From the NCBI GenBank assembly GCA_002786025.1, contig NHNW01000007.1, forward strand, positions 744,001-808,000: a DNA stretch of 64,000 nucleotides. The letters run 5' to 3'. A program made the position numbers and the translations under genes. Below, in pieces: positions 21,850 through 33,021 of the stretch. Every line of letters starts with the position of its first letter. Within the stretch, counting starts at the first letter, position 1. Source of the DNA: Zasmidium citrigriseum. Lineage: Eukaryota > Ascomycota > Dothideomycetes > Mycosphaerellales > Mycosphaerellaceae. The notes beneath the pieces are model-generated. The model was not told the DNA's origin. It worked only from the letters and a program-made list of their open reading frames with translations, and did not search any database.

Positions 21850-22981
21850 ATGAGCTCAGTCGAAGCAACAGACGAGCGGCCAACCGCCGTCAGCGTGAGT
21901 CTCCCAGACCTCAAAGACGGCACTGTATCTCTCGAGACCCTCGAACAGGCCTTTGGACCTTCTTCTTTGGGCATCATTATCGTTTCGGGCTTGCCTGAAG
22001 AGTTTGCTGGTTTAAGAAGGAAGTTGTTGAGTTATGCGAGCTATTTGGCGAATTTGCCAGCGGAGGAGTTGGGTATGTCCAAATATCACTAACTTGTCGC
22101 GGGCTGTCAGATGTTGATTTGTGGGGACAGCTAAGGTCGAAAAGCCCGAGGCGAGATATAATGTCGGCTGGTCTTGCGGGAAAGAGATCCTCTCGAATGG
22201 ACAGCCGGATACGTTTAAGGGGTCTTATTATGTTCAGCCGATTCATAATGAGGCGCTTGAGGCCAAGGCGAGGCAGATGTACCCTCACATCCCCGATATG
22301 ACGAGTCCAAACGTCTGGCCCGACGAGAAAGTCCTCCCTGGATTCCAAGAAGTTTTCGAGACACTCTGCCATCTGATCGTTGACGTCGCAGCTTTAGTAG
22401 CCCGAAGCTGCGATCGCTACGGCGTAGCAAAACTAGAAGGCTACAAAAACGGCACACTAGAAAACATCGTCCGAGGCAGCGTGAGCACAAAAGCTCGACT
22501 TCTGCACTACTTCCCTCCGCCACCACCAAAAAACCGCCCCGACTCCGCAAAAGACGTCGACGACGACTGGTGCGGCACACACCACGACCTCGGCGCCCTG
22601 ACGGGCCTCACATCAAACATGTACGTCGACGAATCTCTACACCCACCAACCGGTCCCGTTGTCGACCTCCCTGAGATGGACTCTCATCCGGATCCTAAGG
22701 CGGGCTTATGGATCAAAGACCGCGCTGGCCGCACGACGCAGGTGCATATTCCGAGGGATTGTTTGGCTTTCCAGACGGGGGAGGCGTTGCAGCATATTAC
22801 GAGAGGCAGTTTTCGAGCGGTCCCACACTTCGTCAGGGGCGCTGCGCCGGGGCAGGCGGGGAGGATCGCGAGAAATACGTTGGCGGTGTTTACGCAGCCG
22901 AATTTGTGGGAAATTGTGGACGAAAGTAGGGGGCTGGATTTTGCGGGTCTGGCGAAGGAGATGTTCGAAAGAACCTACTAG
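21850..22981 (+). CDS. 2-oxoglutarate/Fe(II) oxygenase-like (isopenicillin N synthase fold)
   Basis: The exons are 21850-22072 and 22131-22981, giving 357 residues. The C-terminal half has the iron-binding layout of the isopenicillin N synthase-like superfamily: HxD in GTHHDLGALTGL and a distal His in RAVPHFVRG, with AGRIARNTLAVF beyond it. The N-terminal part resembles the DIOX_N region (SLETLEQAFGPSSLGIIIVSGLP). Such enzymes hydroxylate or desaturate small molecules using oxygen and 2-oxoglutarate, normally in the cytosol. The substrate cannot be told. The coding strand switches from C-rich to G-rich around 22700. No obvious pathway neighbours. Confidence 0.75.
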
Positions 22982-24364
22982 ACGGGAAAGCGGTCGAGGA
23001 GGATGTGAATGGTTCGTTCTGGGTAAGATTGTGAAGGCTTTCGATGTTTGTGCAGCTCACGAGCAAACGGTAAGAATATCCTGGCTGTGGCTGCCTACGA
23101 ACCTTTGTCTCGCCCGGTATACATATACCTCAACACATCCAGCTTCTTCTCTCCTACTTTCCACCCACCCAACACCAACACCACCTCCCAAGATCTCCAT
23201 AGCCAGCTCAGCGAATTGCTCGATCGAATACTAACCTTCTTCACAGAGACTCGCCAAATCAAGCTCGTCCCACCGCCAGTCGCGCCAACATGTTCTGTGT
23301 GTAAGTCCCTCCACCTCTTTCCCTTAATAATCAACAGCTAATCACCTCAAGCTCCGCCAGTCTTCAAGCCAGAAAACTTCTGATGGACTTCAGATCGCTC
23401 CGGCGAGAATTCCTGCCCTCCGACCGACTGACGGAGCGCGATTCTACTCACCACCCCAACCCCGGCACGAGGGAAATTTTCCTTGTGCCGAAAACCAAGA
23501 AAAATTGCTTTCAGGGTGATGACACGAGCCCTTTGCGTCGAGAAATGTTTTGCTGCTTTTACTTTGGGGTGGTCTACGTATTCATGGCGGGATCGATGAA
23601 AAGGGTTAAGGAATGTTGTGGAGGAACCACCGGTCTCGGAGAACAAGGTCACGGGGTGGTGAAGAGTAAGTGGACTTTTTTGTTTTTTCGGTTTGTTTTT
23701 GAGGGGGCTGTGGATATTGTTGGGAGGGAGTGTTGGTTGAGAGGGAAGGGAGTGGCGGGGATTGAGGTGAGTGGAGTGTAAGGTTAATTGGTGATGGAGA
23801 TGCTGCGCTGATGGTCAATAGTCATCGAGAGCTCGAAACACAACGTGTGGGCCTTCTCAACGTGCATCTCCTCTACGAAAAGAATGCCAAATCCGAACGT
23901 GCCATCGCAGCCTCGCGGCTGACATTTCAGAACCTTAACTTTCAGCTCACTGATTGGTAACTTACGTTTATATTCTAGGTCACTGATTTCCAGCGTACTG
24001 ACTGTGAAAGCATTCTTTGTAACGTCCCCTCGAGACATTACGGACTTGCACGTGGCCCGTAGGTTCCGCGCAGAATCCTCATGTGAAAATTACGCTAATT
24101 CGGTTCGAGCTTCGCATACAGGGTCCCAGGTAGGAAGATTTTTCTGTCCGGCATTGCAGGATGCACGACTTAGGGTTTCGACGGCTGCATGTCATGTCAC
24201 TGGACTGAAATTGCCTCCTGAGATGAGAATGACGAATGGCAGCCGTAAGACATTTTGGGAGCTGACATCGCGAAAGGAACCCGGATCCTCACACCCAAGA
24301 TTGAATGCCTTAAGAACACTCCCTTACAATCAACAGTGACCATTCCCCATGCCCCTTTCCCAGA
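22982..24364. other. Intergenic, no confident gene
   Basis: A 1.4-kb gap between two plus-strand genes. A possible spliced frame starts with ATG at 23289, uses GTAAGT at 23300 and continues to about 23781. Its product has no landmarks and becomes Gly/Val low complexity, so I do not call it. No tRNA or repeat seen. Confidence 0.35.
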
Positions 24365-25102
24365 ATGTCTTCAACCAAACCAAGAATTCTCTTCGTCCCC
24401 GGCGCCTGGCATTCCGAATTCCACGCCGCACCGGTCCTCCCGTACTTTCAGAAGCAGGGCTACACCGTCCACGTCCTGACGCTCGCCAATCTAGGAACAT
24501 GCGAGGGCATTGACCCCAAACCCACAACCGCGGACAGCGTAACCAAAGTCATCGCCGCAATGCAGACCTGCGCCGTTTCAGGACAGGACTTCATCTTGAT
24601 GGGCCACAGTGCCGGCGGTCTGATCTGCGCCATGGCAGCCAATACCTTCCTCTCCTCATCTGAATACAATGTAGAGCAGAAAGCCAGGCTGAAACACATC
24701 CTCTTCCTCGGCTCCTTCATAAACACCTCCCGCCACGACATCTCCCACTGGCATCACATGGACTTAGAAAGGGGGTTGTCGTATGCAACGAGGGCTGATG
24801 AGATTTTCTACAACGATATGTCTCTCGAGGAAGCTCGACCATATATCGACGCGCTGGAACCGACGTATTTGAGTGCCAGGCCGGATGAGATCGAAAAGGC
24901 CTGGCATGCGGTCCCAAGGACGTCGATTGTGTTGCTGCGAGACCAGGCTATTCTCCCTCACAACCAAAAGCTCGAAGCTGAGGAGCAGGGGATGAAGATT
25001 GTCGAAATGGATGCAGGGCACTGTCCTTTTATTAGTCGGCCGGAGGAGTTTGTTGAGGTTGTTGATGAAATCTTGAGGGCGAGCGGGATTGCGAATGCGT
25101 GA
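24365..25102 (+). CDS. Alpha/beta hydrolase
   Basis: A 245-residue single-exon hydrolase of the AB_hydrolase family. The oxyanion segment is FVPGAWHS near residue 11, the nucleophile elbow GHSAGG places Ser82, and the catalytic His is H219 in DAGHCPF, followed by the usual C-terminal helix. An Asp around the DQAILPH segment is the likely third member of the triad. It resembles small cytosolic esterase-like proteins such as the salicylate/methyl-ester hydrolase group; there is no signal peptide. It converges with the NlpC/P60 gene about 140 bases downstream. The substrate is unknown. Confidence 0.82.
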   Translation: MSSTKPRILFVPGAWHSEFHAAPVLPYFQKQGYTVHVLTLANLGTCEGIDPKPTTADSVTKVIAAMQTCAVSGQDFILMGHSAGGLICAMAANTFLSSSEYNVEQKARLKHILFLGSFINTSRHDISHWHHMDLERGLSYATRADEIFYNDMSLEEARPYIDALEPTYLSARPDEIEKAWHAVPRTSIVLLRDQAILPHNQKLEAEEQGMKIVEMDAGHCPFISRPEEFVEVVDEILRASGIANA

Positions 25103-25240
25103 TGGAGGATGATCTGGAAAGGGGCCGCAGTAAAGGCGTTTAAACAGTGGGTCTGAGTAGCTGAGTTGGAGGAAACTCACAATGTCCATCGCTGAGTCAT
25201 TGCGGTCCTGAACAGATAGTGTAAAACTCACCGAAGACTT

Positions 25241-26248
25241 TCAATTTTTCAAATACCTCTCCGCGCCCCAAAACTCCTCCCCAAACCGCACACCCGTCCT
25301 CCGAACCGGTACCCCCGCCCCATAAGCCTCCATCATCTCCCCATTTCCAGCATACATAGCAACATGATGAATACTCTTTGCGTCGCTGACATTCGTGGCG
25401 TAGAATAGGAGGTCTCCAGCCTGGAGGTCAGCTTTGTCGACGCTCACTCCGTGACCCGTGTACGTCGCCTGTGCTCCAGAATCCCTCGCCATAGAAATCC
25501 CATGAGCGCGGTAGAGCGTGCCTGTGAAACCTGCACAGTCGAATGCGAAACCGGAGGTCCCGCCCCAGAGGTAGGGTCGGTTGAGAAAGAGGGCACCAGC
25601 TGTGACGAGGTCGGAGCCCGTGGGATAGGGAATTGAGGATGTGGAGGAGTAGATCGTAGCCGAGTCGCGTGCGAGATATCCGGTGCGTCCGGAAGGGAGT
25701 GCGACTGTGATTGCTCTGCCGATGTGGGAATTGAGCACGGGCAGACGGGTGGCGTAGCTGATGTTCATGGTCGTATTTCGCAGAAAGGGGTCACGATAAA
25801 TTGGAACCGTAGCAGCCTTATCCACCTGCGCAAAAGGCTTCCTCTCTTGAAGTCTCCCAAACCCTTCATTGAATCCGACTTGGACAGCAGGAACCCACCC
25901 CGGATATCCCAACGCATTCTTAGCCGTTAGTTGATCCGGAACTGCGATCTCGTACCAGTCTTGGGTTGAGTTGAGGATGTGGACTTCCGTTCCATAGAGA
26001 GCCTGAGTTTGGGTGCGGTCGCTATCGGTGAGGTCGAGGTATTCGGCAGTTGTCATTGAGTCGAGCCATTGTTGGATTTGAACAGGGTTGGTCAGAGCGG
26101 GAGCGTCGATCGGACGGGGTTTGGAAGGATTGGTCCAGAGTGTGGCGACGGAGACGGAAATATAGCCGGTTTTGAGGGTTGATTGGGGGAGTGATGCGGC
26201 GGTGGTTGTGAGTGTGGCGAGCAGGAGAGCGAAAAGTGATCTCGACAT
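25241..26248 (-). CDS. Secreted NlpC/P60 cysteine peptidase with SH3-like N-domains
   Basis: A 335-residue protein from the start MSRSLFALLLATLTTTAAS, chosen because it gives a clean signal peptide; an upstream ATG at 26284 would put 12 polar residues in front. After the signal come SH3b-like modules (WYEIAVP, GYPGWVPAVQV, RTGYLARDSA) and a C-terminal NlpC/P60 domain. The catalytic residues are Cys238 (AFDCAGF), His295 (HHVAMY) and Glu307 in GEMMEAYG, the Cys-His-Glu set seen in RipA-type enzymes. The layout matches bacterial YkfC-like gamma-D-glutamyl-diamino acid endopeptidases, which cut peptidoglycan stem peptides. Fungi have no peptidoglycan, so the target is probably bacterial. The gene has no intron. 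Origin by horizontal transfer is inference. Confidence 0.88.
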   Translation of the reverse strand: MSRSLFALLLATLTTTAASLPQSTLKTGYISVSVATLWTNPSKPRPIDAPALTNPVQIQQWLDSMTTAEYLDLTDSDRTQTQALYGTEVHILNSTQDWYEIAVPDQLTAKNALGYPGWVPAVQVGFNEGFGRLQERKPFAQVDKAATVPIYRDPFLRNTTMNISYATRLPVLNSHIGRAITVALPSGRTGYLARDSATIYSSTSSIPYPTGSDLVTAGALFLNRPYLWGGTSGFAFDCAGFTGTLYRAHGISMARDSGAQATYTGHGVSVDKADLQAGDLLFYATNVSDAKSIHHVAMYAGNGEMMEAYGAGVPVRRTGVRFGEEFWGAERYLKN

Positions 26249-26565
26249 GGTTAGGAGTCGTCGAATTCGGCCCAGGGTGTCCAAGTCTGATGTTCAAGGC
26301 CGGACGCCATGGTATTTGACGTCGAAGTTCGCGGCCAACTCGTGCCTCATCCTTCGCCCGAATGAACTCACACCTTCCCTTTTTGGATACATATAGGCGA
26401 AGACAAGCACTCTGGTCGTGTGCTTGTTCCGGATAAGGTTTGACTATGCAGTAGCTTGCTGTAGCCCTGCTCTACGACCCTGATGATAAGAGTGCACTGT
26501 TGCATTTGAGGTTGAGCTTCAAGTCGTGAAGGCAATAGGATCGTCGTACTCTCGTCAAGTGGTCC
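26249..26565. other. Intergenic, no gene seen
   Basis: This is the upstream region of the peptidase gene and the 3' flank of the P450 gene, both on the minus strand. Nothing further is supported. Confidence 0.35.
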
Positions 26566-28194
26566 TCAGACGGCTGTAAGCTTACACCTCAAAAACTTCC
26601 TACCCTTCCCAATACCCTTCTTCCCACCAGGTCCAACACCCAGTGGCTCGGCCATGTAGCCGTTGTTCGGGACCATGCCTTTGTCGTCCACGATATCTGT
26701 ATTGAAGCTGCCCCACAGGCCTACGACTGTAGCCTTCATATCAAGCATGGCGAGGTTGCTTCCGACGCACATCCTGCCTCCTGATCCAAAAGCCCAGAAC
26801 CAACGAGACATCTCTCGCTGGGCAGCAGCGTCGCTCGTGATCCACCGGTCTGGGTTCCATGTGTCGGGATCGGGGAAAACATTTGGGTTACGATGGAGTG
26901 ACCAAGCTTGGGCCTGCACGCGAATACCCGGCGGAAGGGAGGCGAACATGATTCCCGATTCTGCGTCTCCAAGAGATGTGGGAACTGTGGGTGTCATACG
27001 AGGCTGATTGCCAGGAATTGCGGCATGTAGTCGAAGCGTCTCCATCAGAATTGCATGCAGGGTCGGGAGGCCGTCAATCGCTTTGGCATCAAGGCTGCCA
27101 TTCAGGGTCTTGATCTCTTCCTGTAGCTTTCGCTGCCATTGCTGATGGTCAGGTCGACTCAATTGCCACGCCAGCCATGTCAACGTAATGCCTGACGTGT
27201 CAAAGCCCGCAAGAGTGTGATCCAGGAGCTCGCTGGCGATCTGAAGCCGGAGGCTCTCGACTTGCTGTTGGATGGACAAGTCCATGTCCGCTTTTTCAGA
27301 TTTCATCGCATCCTTGAGAAGCGTGCTACGCAGCTGCGAGTATACTGTAGGAAAATTTTCCGTAGCAACCTGCTCGCCTCCTTCAATAGCTTTCATCGTT
27401 GCTTCGGCTTTATCGCACATGCTCATGACCCAGTCTTCGAGTTCCTGGTTGGCCTTGTCCACCCAAGTGGGCACGAGAATCCACTTCAAGCCGAATCGCT
27501 TCATGAAGTTGGTAAAACCGGCCATTTCCTGCGGCCAGAAGGTGTACTTCTGTCGAGATTTGAAGTCTTGAAACAGTTTGATACCTTCTGTCTTTCGGCG
27601 GATGTGATCGCTGTTGTTTTTGAGGCCAAATATGTATGATGTTACAAAGTCCATGGTGACGGCCGAGAAGATGTCGTACAGCTCGATAGGATCTTGTGAT
27701 TCCGAGGTCAGCCTTTCGTGAAGTCGCTCTCTCAGCAAAGTAGGAGTTTGCTTGTGCAAAGCTTCACTCTTCTGAAGCGTCGACTTTGCATAGATATTTG
27801 ACAGCATCCGCTTCCGCTTCGAATGCTCGTTGTGACATTCCATGGCGAACATCGGCTCGACGCCATAATTGGAGAAGACATTTGAGTACCAGTTGCCCTT
27901 TTCAAAGCCTCCAGCATAGACAGTGCGGATGCCGCCATCGACTGAGTTGATAGAAATCTCGTTCGGCGCGAGTCGAATGATTGGGCCAAGGCGGGAATGT
28001 GCTTCATGGATGGTAGTTGTGTCATTCTGTTGCTGCCGATGGTATAAGATCCAGAATGGCGAGAAAGGTGCTGTCCAGTGGATGTTGGGAATCTTGGCGA
28101 GAGGTGATATGAATGCGGGGAATATGATAAGTTTGTAGATGGTGAGGCAAACCAATGCCAGTCCCGCCACGAGAGGAATGATTGGGACCGCCAT
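26566..28194 (-). CDS. Cytochrome P450 (no family assigned)
   Basis: A 542-residue single-exon P450, a heme monooxygenase anchored in the ER by an N-terminal membrane helix (residues ~2-25, IPLVAGLALVCLTIYKLIIF). Landmarks in order are the I-helix AGFDTSGITLTW, the K-helix ETLRLHAAIPGNQPR, the PERF-like WNPDRW and the heme loop FGSGGRMCVG with the iron-binding Cys476. The length and organisation fit fungal microsomal P450s used in secondary or xenobiotic metabolism. The lack of introns is somewhat unusual. No partner biosynthetic genes lie next to it: the NlpC/P60 peptidase is downstream and PKA is divergent upstream. Confidence 0.88.
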   Translation of the reverse strand: MAVPIIPLVAGLALVCLTIYKLIIFPAFISPLAKIPNIHWTAPFSPFWILYHRQQQNDTTTIHEAHSRLGPIIRLAPNEISINSVDGGIRTVYAGGFEKGNWYSNVFSNYGVEPMFAMECHNEHSKRKRMLSNIYAKSTLQKSEALHKQTPTLLRERLHERLTSESQDPIELYDIFSAVTMDFVTSYIFGLKNNSDHIRRKTEGIKLFQDFKSRQKYTFWPQEMAGFTNFMKRFGLKWILVPTWVDKANQELEDWVMSMCDKAEATMKAIEGGEQVATENFPTVYSQLRSTLLKDAMKSEKADMDLSIQQQVESLRLQIASELLDHTLAGFDTSGITLTWLAWQLSRPDHQQWQRKLQEEIKTLNGSLDAKAIDGLPTLHAILMETLRLHAAIPGNQPRMTPTVPTSLGDAESGIMFASLPPGIRVQAQAWSLHRNPNVFPDPDTWNPDRWITSDAAAQREMSRWFWAFGSGGRMCVGSNLAMLDMKATVVGLWGSFNTDIVDDKGMVPNNGYMAEPLGVGPGGKKGIGKGRKFLRCKLTAV

Positions 28195-29713
28195 TGTCGA
28201 TGGCTGTGTCGAAGCTAGGGGAAGGAGAGAGGAGCTGCTCTTCGATGGGTTGGTCAGAGCATCGCAGCGCAGGCAAGAGACAAGTTAAGAGCCAAAGGAG
28301 GAGACTTGGTGAAGGCGTGGACCGAAAGTGTTGCCAGAGGCAGTCGTGAAGAAGGAGGGGAGGTTGAGATAGGCGAAGACTAGGGCGCGTGGGTTAACCG
28401 CATTAGGAAATCTGAAGCAGATATTGACGTAAAAACAACCATCGGCTTTCACATGAAGTCGGCGGCGGCATTGACTTTCAACTCTCATGCGATAGCGTAG
28501 AAAGAGGAGGCTTATTGGAGCGTCAGGTATGAGCGGGTGGTTGTGCGATCTGAAAATGTTGATCATCGAAATGTTATGCTTGCCATGCCGGCAAGTGAGA
28601 GAGCTGCTCTCCTAAAGAACTGGGAAGGGACAAGCCTGCCTCTTACCAGTACCAGGTACTTGCAATTTGCAATACAGTCAATGAAACTATTCCAACGATC
28701 TCACAGATGAACGAGACAAAGCACATGCATTCAGCAGATAGATATGATGGCGGCCTGAATGCCTCAGGCAGCAATCAATCTGCCCCCGCACCTTGAATCC
28801 TCCATGATGAGGGCGTGGGAGAGCATCAATCGGGCCTTTATCATTGGCGGTAGACTTCACCTCCTCCTCGCCGCACCGCCCTTCCATCACCACTGAATTG
28901 CAAGATAATAGCATTGCAAAGACACACATTTGTTGCTTGTCCCGCCGCAAGCCATTGACGACAGTCGGTTAGCGCATTCCAGATTGTCTCGGCCTTTGTC
29001 CCAGCGTGCCGTCTCTCTGTGTTGCTACGGCCGGGCGCATACCTGCTGTTGCCAGCTCCACCCTCTGCATCTCCTCTCCCTGCCACCGCCGCCGCCCTCA
29101 GAGATTCATCGTCTCCGGCAGTCGATATCACGAGCCCGCGGATTGTGTCAGTCGCCGTCTCACCTCGCCCGCCGTCCGTCTGGAGCAGCTGAGACCATCG
29201 CGCGGAGCTCCAAAGCCAGAGAGCTCCCACAGCTCCAACACCTGCATTGCGCTGCTGTGCCGACATCTGGCAGCACCACCCCAGCAGCACCAGCCTGACC
29301 CCAGCCCGCAGTCGCACGCAAACGCGCTGTGCGACAGTAGACCGACACACGCAGAGCGACCGTCTCGCTGTGCCGCTCTTGCTGCTCGTCGTCGCCAAGC
29401 GCCCGCCGGACAGTCCGGCATTGCTTGCTTGCGGCTTGCGTCACAGCCCGCCGACATCACCGCCCTCAACTCCTCCTCCTCCGCCGCGCCCACCTCAGGA
29501 TACTGCGTGTCTCATCCTTTGTGCCCGTGAAAGCTTCTCTTGTTGTGCTGGGCTGCGGCTGCAACCGCTGCCGCCCGCATACCTTGCCTCCTGGTCGGTC
29601 TCTCGCCTGCGCGCGCCTCTCATTCCGCCCCTCACGCCATCACGGCGCCCACGAAATTGGCGCCAGCCGATCCGCCCTGTCTCCCCAGCAAGCGGAGAGC
29701 CTCATCCTCCCTC
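28195..29713. promoter_or_regulatory. Divergent region with long GC-rich PKA leader
   Basis: 1.5 kb lies between the P450 (minus) and PKA (plus) genes. From about 28950 the sequence becomes C-rich with repeated GCAGC/CAGCC words. It contains several ATGs that open overlapping frames (for example 29006, 29247, 29425 and 29540). These frames lack family landmarks and look like upstream ORFs in a long PKA leader rather than genes. No RNA gene seen. Confidence 0.45.
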
Positions 29714-31162
29714 ATGCCGTCGCTCGGTTTCCTCAAGAAGAAGCGCACAAAGGACTCCTCGCAAGGGTCTGACCAGGTCACCTCGCCCACTTCGCCCACC
29801 GTAGACAAGGGCGGCTCGCCAATCACCCCGACCCTCTCCAAGACCAGCAACCTCTTCTCCGAGCCCGAATCCGCCGACACGCCGCAGACCTCCAACTCCA
29901 CCACCGCACCGACTGACACCACCAAGACGTCGAGCGGGATGGGGGCCCAGGTCCAGCCCTCCATCCAGAACCTCATGAACCAGCCAGGATACACCGGGTC
30001 GCAGCACGACTCCGCCTATTCCGCCCAAGGCGATGGCAATGTCCCGATGATCAATGCGCCCGCCGCCAAGCCCACCACGAATCCTCTGCGCGAGACCAAA
30101 GGCAAATACACGCTGCAAGATTTCACCATATCGCGGACATTGGGCACCGGCAGCTTCGGAAGAGTACACTTGGTCCAGAGCAAGCACAATCAGCGCTTCT
30201 ACGCCGTCAAGGTGCTCAAGAAGGCTCAGGTTATCAAAATGAAGCAGGTCGAGCACACAAATGACGAGCGCAAGATGCTGCAGCGCTGTCGACATCCATT
30301 CTTGATCACGCTCTGGGGCACATGGCAAGACTCAAAGAACTTGTACATGGTGATGGATTTCATCGAGGGAGGCGAGCTTTTCAGTCTCCTGCGAAAGTCT
30401 CAGCGCTTCCCTAATCCCGTGGCTAAGTTCTACGCCGCTGAAGTCACCCTCGCCCTCGACTATCTGCACTCCATGAACATCATCTACCGAGATCTTAAGC
30501 CGGAGAACCTGTTGCTAGATCGGCATGGACACATCAAGATCACTGACTTTGGTTTCGCCAAGGAAGTCCCAGATATCACCTGGACTCTCTGTGGGACCCC
30601 CGACTACCTCGCACCGGAAGTTGTCAGCAGCAAAGGGTACAACAAGAGTGTGGACTGGTGAGCAAAATGCGGTTCTTTTCGTGCGATTGTTGCTAATATT
30701 ATCATAGGTGGAGTTTGGGCATTCTCATTTTCGAAATGTTGGCCGGATTCACGCCCTTCTGGGACGCAGGCTCACCTCTCAAGATCTACGAAAACATCCT
30801 CAAAGGCCGTGTAAAGTACCCGCCTTACATCCATCCCGATGCGCAAGATCTGCTTTCGAAGCTCATCACTGCCGATTTGACCAAGCGATTGGGTAACTTG
30901 CATGGCGGCAGCAAGGACGTCATGGACCATCCATGGTTCGCAGAAGTCACTTGGGAGAGACTAGCCAAGAAGGACATTGATGCTCCTTATGTGCCACCAG
31001 TCCGCGGCGGTGCAGGTGATGCCAGCTTGTTCGACAAGTACCCTGAAGAGCAAGAAGCATACGGCGCATCAGGCGAAGATGCGTGAGTCTTGCTCTCCCA
31101 GAATGAACATTCAGTTTTACTGACTTTATCACAGACACGGACATATGTTCCCCGACTTCTAA
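29714..31162 (+). CDS. pkaC: cAMP-dependent protein kinase catalytic subunit
   Basis: The exons are 29714-30657, 30708-31082 and 31135-31162, giving 448 residues. The start was chosen at [14 protein letters not shown], the N-terminus typical of fungal PKA-C1, although the frame is open upstream to 29540. A low-complexity ~130-residue extension precedes the kinase. The P-loop is GTGSFG (144-149), with Lys166, YRDLKPEN (Asp260), DFG (278-280) and the activation segment [14 protein letters not shown] with Thr291 as the PDK-type phosphosite. The tail ends in FPDF, an FxxF hydrophobic motif supplied by a 28-base last exon. It would phosphorylate targets when cAMP releases the regulatory subunit, controlling growth, sporulation and virulence traits in fungi. 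Confidence 0.95.
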
Positions 31163-32079
31163 ACGAAGAACGATTGACATTGATACATCCTGGAATACCC
31201 GTCTTTGCAACGCGAGAGCACGATATCCAGCGAGCCATCTATGATCGGCGTATTTGCACCTTACAGGACCGTAGTCCGCCTCCAGCATAAAGGTGACACG
31301 GGAAAAGACATCCATACGGCTGAGACGAGATCCTGAACCGTCAGGCACCACAGCTTCGTTGAGGCACGGCATACGAGAGAGATCTAATTCGAACCACATT
31401 ACTTTTGTTTCGCGAGAAGCAGAAAAGGGCAAAAAGGGCGCAGCTTGGACATTTCAATTTTTTGCGTATGGATGGGTGAGGCACAAGCGAGGTTCTGGTT
31501 CGATCCATGAGCAAAACGTTCGGTGTTCTGTCATCTTTTTGGGGGCCTCATTGGGATTGTTGTGAAGCGTGTATTGTAAGGCTCTCGAGCCCGCCTACTG
31601 ACCTGGAAAGAAATGCATGATGTGAGACGTTCAATCGTAGCCGGATTTCCTGACATTTGATTTACTTTGACAGCTCGCGCATTGGTTGCCGAAACTGGTT
31701 GCATTTCGTCAGAAACCCTATGCCGTAATGGCCAGTGGTGAGTGAGTTGCGAAACCGAGCGATGAAGGATTTAAAGCCGTACAGGATTCCTCGCGTACTG
31801 GGGCTACACGGCGAGCACATCAGGCAGCTTTTATCCTCGGGGTGGTACGCAACTGACTGACGGGATCTTTCTAACAGATTCACCTTTACGGATCTCATTG
31901 TCCAAGTCTGCCTTTGGAGTTGTACGAATCTCTGCTTGGCCCTATCCAAAAAGTGGAGCATTGGAGCAGGCTGCGGGATTCAACTAACGTGTTGCCTCGA
32001 AGAGCATCGATAAAAGGATCTCAACCGGAACAGAAAATCTGACGACCAACAGTTTCGACAAGAGATCACAACAAGGACC
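31163..32079. other. Intergenic, no gene seen
   Basis: The PKA 3' flank and the upstream region of the SDR gene. Short open frames on both strands lack landmarks. Confidence 0.4.
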
Positions 32080-33021
32080 ATGACGTCCTCAACCTCGCCC
32101 AAATTCGACCCAACCAAAACCGTCGACTTCATCGTCGTCTCGGGCAAAACCGCCCTCGTAACAGGCGGCGCCTCAGGCATAGGTCTCGGAATCGCCACCG
32201 CATTAGCAGAACATGGAGCCCATGTCGCCATCCTCGACACCAACTTCGAACAAGGTCGAGAAGCAGAAATGACGCTCACAGAAAAAGGCCTCCGAGCGAA
32301 ATTCATAAAGACTGATGTCACGTCTTGGGAAAGCCAACACTCCGCGTTCAAACAAGTCCAAACCTGGTCAGAGACGGATAGAGTGGACATCGTCGTCGCC
32401 TCCGCCGGGGTCGTCTCGCCCAACATAAAACACATCTGGCTCCCGCTCGAAGACTCCCCAATGCCCCCCGAACCAACAAAACCGCCAACGAACAGCATCC
32501 TCACCAACCTCCTCGGCAGCTACTACACAACCCACCTCGCCCTCTCAACTTTCGTCCGCCAAGACCCCTCCCCCTCCCAATACCCACCCCAACTCCTCCT
32601 CATCGCCAGCATAGCAGCCTACCACGGCCAAGACTTCAACCCGGACTACTGCGCCTCCAAACACGGCGTCCGGGGCCTCTTCAAAGGCATCCGCTACACA
32701 GCGCCTCATTTTGGAAATTTTCAGGCGAATTTGCTGGCTCCGACGTTTATTAGTACGCCTATGGTGAAGCCTTTTGAGGAGATGCTTACGTGGAGGGGCG
32801 CGAGGGTGGGGAGGGTGGGGGATGTTGTTGATGCTGCGTTGAGAGTTGTTGCTGATGAGGGGGTTTGGGGGAGGGCGGTGGGGGTTGTTAGGGGTGAGGG
32901 GAGGGAGGGGGAAGGGAATTTTGATTTGGAGGATGAGGGACGGGGTGGGAGTTGTGGAGCGGTGTTGGAGGCGAAGTGGGGGGATGGCGTTTTTGGGGAG
33001 ATGCATGGGAATGCGAGATGA
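32080..33021 (+). CDS. Short-chain dehydrogenase/reductase
   Basis: A 313-residue single-exon SDR. The NAD(P) motif TGGASGIG is at 28-35, ASAG at 107-110, a catalytic Ser in IASIAAY and the YxxxK pair at Tyr190 and Lys194 (DYCASKHG). The Asp in AILDTN after the second strand suggests NAD rather than NADP. It resembles 15-hydroxyprostaglandin dehydrogenase-like fungal SDRs. The last ~60 residues are Gly/Arg/Glu-rich low complexity and unlike the usual family end. They coincide with an abrupt change from C-rich to G-rich coding strand near 32700. The substrate is unknown. Confidence 0.85.
   Translation: MTSSTSPKFDPTKTVDFIVVSGKTALVTGGASGIGLGIATALAEHGAHVAILDTNFEQGREAEMTLTEKGLRAKFIKTDVTSWESQHSAFKQVQTWSETDRVDIVVASAGVVSPNIKHIWLPLEDSPMPPEPTKPPTNSILTNLLGSYYTTHLALSTFVRQDPSPSQYPPQLLLIASIAAYHGQDFNPDYCASKHGVRGLFKGIRYTAPHFGNFQANLLAPTFISTPMVKPFEEMLTWRGARVGRVGDVVDAALRVVADEGVWGRAVGVVRGEGREGEGNFDLEDEGRGGSCGAVLEAKWGDGVFGEMHGNAR

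Noticed and set aside
23048..23781. Open frames and a possible two-exon gene starting at 23289
   Set aside because: No family landmarks, and the second half turns into Gly/Val/Trp low complexity typical of G-rich non-coding DNA in this window.
28930..29713. Several open frames of 90-185 residues on both strands upstream of PKA
   Set aside because: All overlap each other in a GC-rich leader and have composition-driven sequences; treated as leader or upstream ORFs.
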